Shown here piece by piece: positions 54,911-64,000 of a DNA stretch of 64,000 nt. The stretch's first letter is position 1. Each line of letters begins with the position of its first letter. The position numbers were made by a program, and so were the translations under genes. This DNA is from Cavia porcellus (Eukaryota; Chordata; Mammalia; Rodentia; Caviidae): the NCBI RefSeq assembly GCF_034190915.1, contig NW_026947493.1:45812501-45876500 (forward strand), given 5' to 3'. The notes under the pieces were generated by a model, which searched no databases, was not told the origin of the DNA, and worked only from the letters and a program-made list of their open reading frames with translations.

Positions 54911-55748
54911 AATGAACTTCAAAATAACCAGTCCCAAATACACAGGCTGTCAGCAAAGCTGGTCATCTCCTAAAAGGACCAAGTAAAATCCTATAACAGA
55001 GATTAGAAATACAGGTCCGAGTTAGTCTTAAGACTCCCCAGTCCAGGTACCATCTGTCCTCCTCCTGTCACAGTCTGCAACCATGACAAAGGAAACGTTG
55101 GATTTGCTCACAAGTGGAGGCTCTGGCATGACTTCTGGGGAATCTGGCAGCTCCACTCTGATGTACTGTGGCTCCCTACTGGAAGTCCCTTGAGAGCCGT
55201 GGTAGTAACCAAGGATTTTGAAGCTTTCGAACATTCTCCTTCCACATATGGGAAAATCAAGCCCCAAGCATGTGAAGTAACTTGTCCCAGGATCCCTCGC
55301 ATAACTGACAGCAAAAGAGAAATGGGACAAAGATGACCTGCATCCTAGCTCATGCTTTTTTCACTCTACAAGGCCACATGTTTGTCTCAGGAGCAGAGCA
55401 AGACTCAGAGCAACATTTGAAAAAGACCAAGGCAGCCACCTTATCTGCGATATTCTGCCTCTGCAAACACCCCTGTCACTCCTAGAGCTGAGCTGATGGT
55501 CACAGGGCTGCTGACCTCCTGGGCTATGGAGTGTTACGTGTTTTATTATCATGTACTCCCTCCCACAAGCTCACTACCTCAGCAGAGGACAGCAGTGTCC
55601 ACAGACAAGGAAAAATGTGCTCTGTTAAGTATAATAACTGAGGGGTAAATGAAGTAGGTGAGCAGTAAAAAGACAGGCATGATTGCCTGCAATGATCAAA
55701 CTATTTTGAGGTGACTCATTAACAGAACTCAGGATTTAAACACACATG

Positions 55749-55751
<3 letters not shown>
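54907..55751. other. Unassigned stretch with a MIR
   Basis: A MIR core (acatatgggaaaatcaagcc, tgaagtaacttgtcccagga) is visible near 55245-55320. The 100-codon minus frame across it is therefore not a gene. The rest is unplaced. Confidence 0.5.
55245..55320 (+). repeat. MIR SINE fragment
   Basis: Phrase order gggaaaatcaagc...gtgaagtaacttgtccc...gcataactgacagc is the MIR core. Confidence 0.7.

Positions 55752-55796
<45 letters not shown>
55752..55796. repeat. (CA)n microsatellite
   Basis: About 22 CA units. Confidence 0.96.
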
Positions 55797-55800
<4 letters not shown>

Positions 55801-57952
55801 TGGTGCATGCCGCAGCAATGTCCATGTCCTGGCTCTGCACTGTCAAAGGAACATGGAGCCTCCCTTCCTGCCTAGAATCAGCCTTCCCAAAAGCAGAGCT
55901 CACTGCTCTTAGCTCAAGCTCCTCTCAGGACTGTAGCTTTATTTTGTCCACAAAATGTCCTACTCTGGACTTCTGGGAAGATGGCAAAACAATGAAACAG
56001 CCTCTCGGATGTTGCTGATCCAGGCGCTGGAAAAGAGCAGTGTGATAAAGAGAGGAAGAGGGAAGTGGATTTCTGGGACCCAGCAAGGATCTGAAGCAAG
56101 AATTAGAGTCATGGGGACAGGAAAGAGAGCAACCACAATGCAGAGGGGGGAGGTGGGAAGTGGTGTTTTCTCCCAGAGCCCAGCTCACAACATGGGCAGG
56201 GCAGCTTGAACCTGCACACACACGGTGACTACTGCTGACCCCAGAAGCCTCCACAGAGAAGCACACCAGTGAAATGGAGCAGTGAATGCTGTGAACCGCA
56301 GTAGTTAGTGAGTTACTCAGGTTCAGACGTTGCCCAGGAGAGGAAGATAGGCTAGTAGCCATTTTATAAAGGGGCCAACAGAGCTCAGAACTCAGAGCAG
56401 CTGCAGGTTAACTCTTTCTAGTAGATCCAGGTATCAGAGAGAGCCACAGTAAAGTTCAAATCACCAGGAGGTCAGGGAGCTGAGTTCAAGTCAGCAGGAG
56501 GCACTTGGAGTGTTGTTGACTGAAAAACTCAGTCACAGCCTCACAAGCAAAACCCAGAAGAAGATTGAACTTCAACAGAACTAAATAAAGGCCTAGGATT
56601 GCTGGGATTATCCTCCACCTCCATCACTCTACTGCTGGCTTGCTGGGATCAATCAATATGGATCTGGGCTCTGTCAACCAGTGACTGCAGAAACGTAACC
56701 TGAAGTGAGCATATTTTTCTCTACTTTACCTCCTTTCTTTGCTTTTTAAACTTTTTTATTATATCTTCCTTTTTTTCTGCTTTTTTCCAGATTGCTTGTT
56801 CTTGCTTTTATACAAGTGTGAACATTGTTTCTAGAGCTCATTGTTCTGTTCTCCTTCCTGTTTCTTTCTTCTTTCTTTCCCTCTTGTCTTCCTCACCAAT
56901 TCCCAAAGCTTGTATAATTTTCCCCTTTCCTCTAGCCTTGCCTCTAATCAGTTTCTCTTCTCCTATTTCTCTATATTTTCCCCTAAACACTTTTAAAATT
57001 TCTCCCAAGGAAAAAAATTTTCTCCCCAAGATAAAATTGCCATACTGAGGGGATATGAACTGTACAGTTTCCTGGTTTGGTTTACATTTGGCTGTATAAC
57101 TAAAAATTATGTTCATATAGTTAGAGGTAACAAAAGTTATCACAGTTTGTCATTTTCTAGGGTGTGTTTGATGCTATTTATTACTGACTGTGTTACTTTA
57201 GCCAAGGTAGCATACTTGTTCTAATCAGTGTTCTTCCTTGTATGCCAACACTGAGATTGCCTGTGAGTCATAAACTATAAGCCAGTGCCAAAGAACCAGG
57301 GACTAGGCCAAATAGGCATTAATTTCTCATCTCCAGTAAATTTAGCAGGTAGGATCTTACAACAGACTCAAACCCAAAAAACCAGCTACACCTGGAAGAT
57401 ATCTCTGAGAAACAGTCATCTACTAAGGGTTCCCCATACCATCAGTACAGACACCTACAATAAACAATCTACAAATATCAACCCAGTAATTAAACTTACA
57501 AAAATACAAAATGAGAAAACACTTAAGGAAGATACAACCTCAGTTATAGTTCATCACATTGAATCCAGTGAGCAATGATGTGGAACAATTTGAAAGCCAC
57601 CCACCTGGACTCTCGGCAGTGGTAACAGTGGAAGAAACAAAGCAAATGAGTGAAGTTCTAGAAAAAAATAAATCAAACATAATTTCTCGGATAACTTCAG
57701 AGATGATGACCACAATGAAAGGAAAGTTTAGTGAATCTAGAGACAGTAAAGATAAAAAATAGAGGAGCTTAGGAACATGATGAAAACCATGAATATCCAA
57801 CATAAGAAAGAAATGGATTGCATGAAACATTCGATCAGATATGCAGGAGACTAAAATTCTATTTTTAATATGCAGCAGAATAAACCAATATAAGGACAGA
57901 ATATCAGATACAGAAAACATGGCTGTGGCTAGCAATCATGAGAAGAAAGAAT

Positions 57953-58093
57953 CTTTTTTAACAATGTCTCACTATGTATTCCAGGTTGACCTTGCCTGCA
58001 CTACATAACCTGGGCTGACCTTAAGCTCACTCTGATCCTCCTGCCTCAACCTACTGAATGTGAAGATTACAGATAAGCACCAACACATCTGGT
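57953..58093 (-). repeat. B1 SINE in L1 ORF1, minus strand
   Basis: aatgtctcactatgtattcc, duplicated ggttgaccttgcctgc / gggctgaccttaagctc, then gatcctcctgcctcaacc. Confidence 0.92.
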
Positions 58094-58245
58094 ACAAAAG
58101 ATTTCTTAAAAATTATAACGGACTATGAAAAATAAATAGAACAGCTGCTAGATGGTGCAAAGAAGAATAACATAAGATTGATTAGGATCAATGAAAAAGC
58201 AGGAGATAGATCAAATGAGATATTTTTTAAAAAAATGTTCACAGA

Positions 58246-58839
58246 TGCTGGGACTTGGGGACCAACCAAGAAATCAACCAGCCAGCCTTCCTGATAAACT
58301 GTGCAAGCTGTGTGCATTCCACAGAAAGAAAATTCACTTCCTGTGAGCCTAGCAGTGCACAGGTTATGAATCAAACAAACACCATCCATATCCCCCACCC
58401 TCACCCCGTTAGAGGACAGGCAACTAAATTACATAAAGCAACTAAATACTTGTATTGTTTGGTTGATCATGCAGGCCTTGGACCAGAGATCTGAGCATCA
58501 CTTGGAAGGATGATAGTATGCAATATAGCAAATGTAGGGGATTTCCTTTTATCTTGTCTTTGAAGGTAAACATTGTTTTCACTGTTTTGCTTTGTTCTGA
58601 TTATTTTGCTTTATTCAATATTCTGTTTTGGTTTTATTGTATTTTGTTTTTTATTTGATTTTGCTACACTTGATGGAATGAACAACTATTGTGAAGATAA
58701 GGAAATATACTATGCTAGCTATTATTGTCTCCCAGTATCCCGCTTCTGTATCAATTTTGCTGCATTGTTCTGATTGGCTTTGTTCTGTCTTGGTTTGTTG
58801 AATTTTATTATCTTTAAAATAGAAAAAGAATTTTTTAAG
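58246..58839 (+). mobile_element. Unnamed non-LTR element, copy 2, with target-site duplication
   Basis: The insert separates two adjoining parts of the L1 ORF1 reading. The target tgttcacaga is identical at 58236-58245 and 58840-58849. It shares gatgatagtatgcaatatag, tttcactgttttgctttgtt and aacaactattgtgaagataa with 11405-11925 and ends in an A/T-rich tail. This duplication fixes the length at about 594 bases and defines the 5' end of the family. The 3' 200 bases resemble the L1 3' UTR unit. No open frame is shared with copy 1. Confidence 0.78.
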
Positions 58840-58947
58840 TGTTCACAGAAGTAATGGCAGAAAATTTCCCAAGCATAAAGAATTTGACATATGGGTTACT
58901 GAGGCATATAGAACTCCAATTAACCATGATCAAAAAAAATCTACACA

Positions 58948-59024
58948 GTCAGGGACACAGCTCAGTGGCACAGTGCCTGCCTGGCAAGCAAGAGGTTCTG
59001 AGTTTGATTCCCAGTACCAAAAAT
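58948..59024 (+). repeat. ID SINE in L1 ORF1
   Basis: cagtcagggacacagctcag...ctgcctggcaagcaagaggt...gagtttgattcccagtacc. Flanks aatctacaca and aatctgcaca are the target duplication with one change. Confidence 0.88.
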
Positions 59025-59112
59025 AATCTGCACAAAGGCATGTAAATAGTCAGCATTCCAGATACTAAATGTAAGAATAGAATATGAAAAGTTGTTCCTA
59101 GCGAGAGAGAGT

Positions 59113-59232
59113 GGGAGAGAGAGGCCAGTTTTGAGCTCACTTTGTAGCCCAAGTTTGTCTTAAATTTGCAACAATCCTCCTGCCTTAGTCTTCTTAGTGC
59201 TGGGTTATAGTCATGTACCACCACACCCTGCT
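59113..59232 (-). repeat. B1 SINE, minus strand
   Basis: gagctcactttgtagcccaa...caacaatcctcctgccttag...catgtaccaccacaccctgc. Confidence 0.85.
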
Positions 59233-59452
59233 TCAAGAAGATTGCTGATACAACAGCCTAGACCTGATGTCACCCTGTGGAGTGGGAGATACAAAAGATG
59301 GCCACCACTGAATGCTTGGCTATTGTAATGCTTCACAGTGGCCCACACTCACCCTGTAGAGTGTCCTTCTTTTCCAGTGTTTATTGGCCCAAACTTGCAC
59401 TGCAAAGCATATTTCTTTTCTTTCATACCTTCAATAAATTTTAAGAGTTGAG
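59233..59452. other. Unassigned segment with LTR-like end
   Basis: Two related phrases (caccctgtggagtggg and caccctgtagagtgtc) and a terminal ttcaataaattttaag with AATAAA suggest the 3' part of an LTR. Too short to classify. Confidence 0.3.
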
Positions 59453-59512
59453 TACAGTGATGCATGGCTATAATCCTAGCTTTCAGGAAGCTGAGGCAGG
59501 AGGATCACCAGC
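59453..59512 (+). repeat. B1 SINE fragment
   Basis: agtacagtgatgcatggcta...ggaagctgaggcaggaggat; cut off at the L1 border. Confidence 0.75.
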
Positions 59513-60562
59513 ATTTCAAAACAAGATAAGAATTTAACAATGGTTGTTATATTGCATATTGTTACCCTGGAAGTAATTGCTCAGGCTACCAGAGACAAGC
59601 ACACGAGAGTGATCAAACAATATAATTGTCCTTAGAGCAACTTCTTTCACTTTTACCATCTCCAGTGTAACTTTTGGATCTTATTTACTCTTTCAGTTAC
59701 TTATACTAGTGAGACAATATGCTGTTTACACATGCAAGTTTGATTTATTTCACTTACGAGTATTGATTCTTTCATTACCTATAAAAGCCTCAAGTTCATC
59801 ATGATTTATGGCTAAGTAGTATTCTGTTTTATGAAAATATCATATCTTTTTTATCCATTCCTCAGTTAATGAGCATTTGGATTGTTTCCAAGATCTTATT
59901 TTTACAAATTGTAGAGCTACAAACGTAGATGCACATTTGCCATGTACATTTGTGATGTTTTCAGTTCATCTGGGAAAATACCCAGAAAGAGAATAGCTGG
60001 GTTAGAATGGAACTTCTAATCCTATTTTTTGAGTAATCTCCATACTGATTTCCACAGTGGTTTTTCAGTTACACTCCCACCAACAATGGAAAACGATTCC
60101 TTTTCCCCAACAGTCCCACTAGCAATTGTTATTGGTTAATTTCTTGATATTAGTCATTCTTTGTAAAGTAAGATGATATGTCAGTGTTGTTTTAATTTGC
60201 ATTTCTCAAGTGACCAATGATATTGAGCACTTTTTCATATATTTACTTGCCATTTGTATTTCTTCATCTGAGAATTGTATATTCATCTCAGATACCCATT
60301 TTTGGATTGGGTCTTTAAATTTGGAAGGCCTTATTTTTTCAATTCTTTATTTGTTCTAAACAAAGGTCCTTGGAGGGACAGTTGGAAAAAAAATCTTTTT
60401 CCAATCTGTGGGGTTTTTTTTTTTCACTCTGTTGGTGATTTCTTTTGATGTGCAAAACCTTTTTAATAAGGTAAGATCCCAGTTGTTGAATCTTTGAAGT
60501 ACTTCCCATGCAGTTTGGTTTTTATTCATCAACTACTCCATGTCTTTAAGATCTCTACTTAC

Positions 60563-60660
60563 GGGGCTGGGGATTTAGCTCAGCGGCATAAGCGCCTGCC
60601 TTGCAAGCAGGCAGTCGTGAGTTCGATCCCTGGTACCATTAAAAAAAAAAAAAAAAAAAA
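60563..60660 (+). repeat. Young ID SINE with target-site duplication
   Basis: ggggctggggatttagctca...cctgccttgcaagcaggcag...gttcgatccctggtacc, A20 tail. Target gatctctacttac is identical at 60550-60562 and 60661-60673. Confidence 0.97.
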
Positions 60661-60869
60661 GATCTCTACTTACTTTGTCGTCAGGTAGGTTTAGTGTTTC
60701 TGTCTTAATATTTAATCTTTGATCCATTTTGGCTTTAGTTTAATGCATGGTGATAGACATGGGTCTAGTTTAAGTCTTCAGCATGTAGAAAGCCAGTTTT
60801 TCCAATATCACTTATTAAAGAGGTTTGCTTCCAGTGAACGTTTGGCCCCTTTGTCAAAGATAAGGAGGT

Positions 60870-60990
60870 AGGGACTGGGCATTTAGCTCAGCGGCATAAG
60901 CACCTGCCTTGCAAGCAGGCAGTCGTGAGTTCGATCCCTGGTACCGATAAAAAAACGAAAAAGACAAAAAAAAAAAAAAAAAAAAAAAAA
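60870..60990 (+). repeat. Young ID SINE with target-site duplication
   Basis: gggactgggcatttagctca...ctgccttgcaagcaggcagt...cggtac-type end with gataaaaaaacgaaaaagac, then A25. Target gataaggaggt at 60859-60869 and 60991-61001. Confidence 0.97.
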
Positions 60991-61076
60991 GATAAGGAGG
61001 TTGCATGTGTTTGTAGCTGTCTCTGGACCTTCTGTTCTGTTCCATTGATCCTCACATCTGCTTTTTTGTTTTCATT

Positions 61077-61138
61077 GTGTGTGTGTGTGTGTGTGATATT
61101 TTGTTTTGTTTTGTTTTGTTTTGTTTTGTTTTGTTTTG
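61077..61138. repeat. (TG)n and (TTTTG)n simple repeats
   Basis: About ten TG units and then about seven TTTTG units, both within the L1 ORF2 region. Confidence 0.93.
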
Positions 61139-63328
61139 CCAGTTCCATGCTGACTTTATTATAACAGCATTGTAGTATAATTTCAAATTGGGACTGTGAT
61201 GCCTCCTGCCTTGCCTTTGTTGCCCAGTAATGCCGTGGCTATTCTAGGTCTCTGATGGTTCCATATGAAGTTTAGGAATGTTTTCTCTAGACCTATGAAG
61301 CATACTAATGGTATTTTGACTGGGATTGCATTAAACCTGTATAATAAGTTTGGGAGTATGGCCGTTTTCACAATGTTGACTCTTCCTATTCATGAGCAAG
61401 GCCTATCTTTCCATTTTCTCAATTCCTCTTCAGTTTCTTTTTTCAGAGCACTATAATTTTCAATGTACAAATCTTTTTCTTCCTTTGCTGGATTGATTCC
61501 TAAGTATTTCAATTTTTTATGTTATTTTAAGAGGTATGGTCACCCTAATTTCTCTCTGTGAGTTTGTTGTTTGTGTACATGAATACTATTGACTTTTTGA
61601 GTATTGACTTTGTATCTAGCTATATGCTGAGATTCCTTATTAAGTCTAGAAGTCTGTTGATGGAGTTTTGGGGGTCTTCTGTGTAGAGTATCATGTCATC
61701 TACACATGGTGATAATTTAACTTCTTACTTTCCTTTCTTGTTTCTTTTTATTTCTCTCTCTTATCTAATTGCTCTGGCTAATGTTTCCAGAACTATATTG
61801 GATAGGAGTTGTGATAGTGAACAACTTTGTCTTGTTCTTGATTTTAAAGTGAAAGCTTTCAGTTTTTGACCATTTAATATGATGTGGGCTGTTAGCTTGT
61901 CATAGACGGCTTTTATCAGGTTGAGTTAAAGACCATCTATTCTGATTTTCTCTAGAGTTTTGATCTTGAATGAGTGTTGGACTTTTTCATAAGTTTTTTC
62001 TGCATCTATTGAGATGATCATGTGATTTTTGTCTTTCACTCTATTTATATGCTGTATTACATTTATTGATTTGTGTGCATTGAAACTTCCCTGCATTCCT
62101 GAGATGACTACTACCTGGTCATAGGCATAATCTCCTTGGTGATTTGCTGCATTGTGTTTGCTATGTTTTATTGAGATTTTTTTTTTTTTTGCATTTCTGT
62201 ATTTATTAAAGAGATTGATCTGTAATTTTCTTTTTTGGTTGGGTCTTTCTCTGGTTTTCATATCAGGGTAATATTTGTTTCCCAGAATGAATTAGGGAGA
62301 ATTGCTTCACTTTCAATTTCATTAAAAAGTTTTAGGAATGTTGGCTTTAAATCATCTCTAAATTTCTTGTACAATTCAGCTGTGAATTCATCAAGAGTGG
62401 GGCTCTTTTTGTTGGGTTGGTAAGTTTTTAAATATGTTTTCAATTTCATTAACTGGTATTGGGTTATTCAGAAGTTTTATATTTTCTTAATCCAGCTTTG
62501 GTAATTCAAATGGTCCTAGGAATCTGTTCATTTTTTCACCCCTTTCAATCCTGAGAGTAAAGGTTTTCAAAGTAAGCATTGATGATCTTCTATATTTCCA
62601 CAGGGTCTGTAGTAACTTCACTCTTTTCATTTCTATTGCATGAATTTGAGTTTTTCTTTCCTTTTTAAAATAAGGTTGTCTGGGGTTTATCAATTTTATT
62701 CATTCTTTCAAAGAACCAACTTTTCAATTCAGTAGTTCTTTGTATTGTTTGCTTAGATAAATTGCATTAATTTCTACTCTGATCTTTATCATTTCTTTCC
62801 TCTTTTCTTTGAGCTTTGGACTTAGTTTGTTCCTTTTCTAGAAATTTGCGGTATAGCATTAGGTCATCTATTTGTTCTCATTCTATTTTCCTGATCTGAG
62901 ACTTCACCACTATAAATTTCCCTCTGAGGACTGCTTTCATTGCATTCCACAGGTTCTGTTAAATTGTATTTGCCCTTTTTGTTTGATTGTATATGCTGTC
63001 TAATTATATATGTTATTTAATTTCTTCTTTAATTTTCTCTGTGACCCACTAGTTGTTCAATAGAGTGTTATTTAATTTCCATGAGTTTATGAAGCTTTTG
63101 AAGTTTCTTTTGTTATTAATTTCCAATTTCATTGTGCTATGGTCAGATTATATCCATAGGATAAATTCATTTACTTTACATTTACTTAAGCATTCTCTAT
63201 GGGCTAGTACATGGTTTATTTCAGAGAATGTTCCATGTATGGTTGAGAAGAATGTGTATTCTGATGCTGTTGGATGGAACACTCTATACAAGTTTAGTAA
63301 GTGCACATATTCACAAGTCTGATTTCAC

Positions 63329-63369
63329 TTTTTTTTGTTGTTTTTTTGGTTTTTTTTTTTTTTTTTTTT
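63329..63369. repeat. T-rich expansion inside L1 endonuclease region
   Basis: ctttttttttgttgtttt-type run of about 40 bases that encodes a lysine-rich stretch on the minus strand; not part of normal L1 ORF2. Confidence 0.85.
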
Positions 63370-64000
63370 GCTGTTGCTGATCTTTTTGTCTAGTTTATCA
63401 GTCTTTTTGTGACAACAGGATGTTAAAAATTCCATTATAATAGTATTATTGCTTATTCGACTTTTTATGTCTATTAATATTTGTCTTAAATAGTTGAGTG
63501 CTCCCATATTTGGTGCATATATATTTATGAATGTTATCTTTTCCTCTTGAAGTTTTCCCCTACCAAGTCTGTAGTGACCTTCTTTATCTCTTTTGATCAT
63601 TTGTGGTTTGAAAGTTACATTATCTGCAAATAGAATAGCTACCCCTGCTTTTTTCTGGGTTTCTGCTTTTTTTCTCAGGTTCACATGAAGTATTATTTTC
63701 CATCCTTTGACTTTCAGTGTCTGAATTTCCCTTTGAGTTAAATGTGTTTCTTATACACAGCATATTGTTGAATTTTGTTTATCGATCCACTCTGCCAGTC
63801 TGTTTCTTTTGATTGGTGAATTGAGTCCATTTATAACCATTTTTAATGGTTATAACTGATATGTATTGGCATATCTTTGTCTTTTTTCTTTCTGTTGTTG
63901 ATTTTGCTTTCTGTTTAATTGCTTATCCTGTTTGTTAGTTTCTTTCTGCTATTGTTCTTGAAATTGTGGTCATTTTTATGTCTTTCAGTACTCTTTTTTT

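Larger units (their letters stand above)
55966..59110 (+). mobile_element. L1 5' UTR and ORF1, plus strand, interrupted
   Basis: Opens gacttctgggaagatggc, the usual start text of older L1 5' UTRs. It has about 1.3 kb of UTR (including a pyrimidine-rich stretch at 56700-57020), then ORF1. The copy stops near 59110 without ORF2. Insertions: B1 (57953), the unnamed element (58246) and an ID (58948). Confidence 0.75.
57285..59110 (+). pseudogene. L1 ORF1 pseudogene, interrupted by three insertions
   Basis: The N-terminal frame (57285-57578), a charged coiled-coil-like segment (57559-57762), the RRM-like start NNIRLIRI near 58165, then MAENFPSIK after the unnamed element (58850) and an IPDTKCKNRI-like segment near 59055 keep ORF1 order. 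Frames are broken by stops and insertions. Confidence 0.75.
59830..63900 (-). pseudogene. L1 ORF2 pseudogene with endonuclease region
   Basis: Minus-strand frames in order: endonuclease text with KKAGVAILFAD and RDKEGHYR (63684-63325), the linker (62693-62258) with SPTLDEFTAELYKKF, and the palm (62261-61926) with SGMQGSF and [16 protein letters not shown]. Then come a FADD-equivalent near 61690 (diverged), WVGR-like text to 61183, and the C-terminal region. A T/A-rich expansion at 63329-63369 sits inside the endonuclease frame. Stops and frameshifts throughout. Confidence 0.88.
59513..64000 (-). mobile_element. L1, minus strand, running off the window
   Basis: A short 3' UTR (59513-59830, one or two of the 150-bp-type units) precedes a long ORF2 that reaches the endonuclease region at 63300-63700 and the ORF2 start/ORF1 border near 63900. 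The 5' end lies beyond the window. Two ID SINEs are inserted within 310 bases of each other. Confidence 0.9.

Noticed and set aside
55028..55330. 100-codon minus-strand frame as a possible small gene
   Set aside because: It runs antisense through a MIR core near 55245-55320 and shows no domain.
60563..60660. Functional tRNA-Ala gene, because A-box, B-box and anticodon stem are well preserved
   Set aside because: The acceptor stem does not pair properly, the body continues into an ID tail and poly(A), and target duplications flank it. It is a SINE.

Overview
This window looks like non-coding DNA from a rodent nuclear genome. I found no convincing protein-coding gene and no tRNA or rRNA gene. 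Every longer open frame either lies in a LINE-1 (L1) or LTR element or is a chance frame across a SINE or simple repeat. The rodent call rests on three abundant SINE types: B1 with the internal duplication, B1-dID composites (B1 joined to an ID-derived tail), and tRNA-Ala-like ID elements. From memory, this combination fits the beaver/kangaroo-rat/squirrel side of rodents better than mouse or rat. A castorimorph such as beaver is my best guess; it is inference and was not tested.

Layout. 1-4640: SINE fragments, an ancient L1 fragment and a GATA-rich stretch. 4640-6894: a 5'-truncated minus-strand L1 carrying two ID insertions. 6983-9127: repeat-poor. 9931-14147: two MaLR-type LTRs (one holding a 17-bp GC-rich minisatellite), several SINEs, and one copy of an unnamed element whose tail resembles the local L1 3' UTR. 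14690-17625: L1M fragment, DNA transposon fossil, and a minus-strand L1 whose 3' UTR is a tandem array of about 150-bp units. 18990-24112: a plus-strand L1 with matching target-site duplications but a deletion of most of the endonuclease region. 24130-25908: SINE cluster. 25990-26450: CpG-rich patch, then a long poly(A). 27700-30833: L1M, MIR, LTR and SINE fossils. 31215-34398: L1 5'-end-like fossil, a long LTR and a compact solo LTR. 36270-37125: second copy of the long LTR, with a MaLR LTR nested in it. 37996-38933: L1M plus LTR. 40955-43084: repeat-poor. 44555-48235: an older L1 with a conventional purine-rich 3' UTR. 48530-53085: five MaLR-type LTR units, including a complete two-LTR element with a perfect 5-bp target duplication, nested in an L1M fossil. 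55966-59110: 5' UTR and ORF1 of another L1, interrupted by the second copy of the unnamed element. 59513-64000: a minus-strand L1 that runs off the window.

The most interesting signals are the L1 lineage whose 3' UTR consists of about 150-bp repeats with variable unit number, the unnamed element related to that 3' UTR, the complete MaLR-type element, and the 17-bp minisatellite inside an LTR. Boundaries were read by eye; dispersed-repeat ends are accurate to roughly 5-20 bases unless target-site duplications are given. Family names come from recalled consensus sequences, not a database search.
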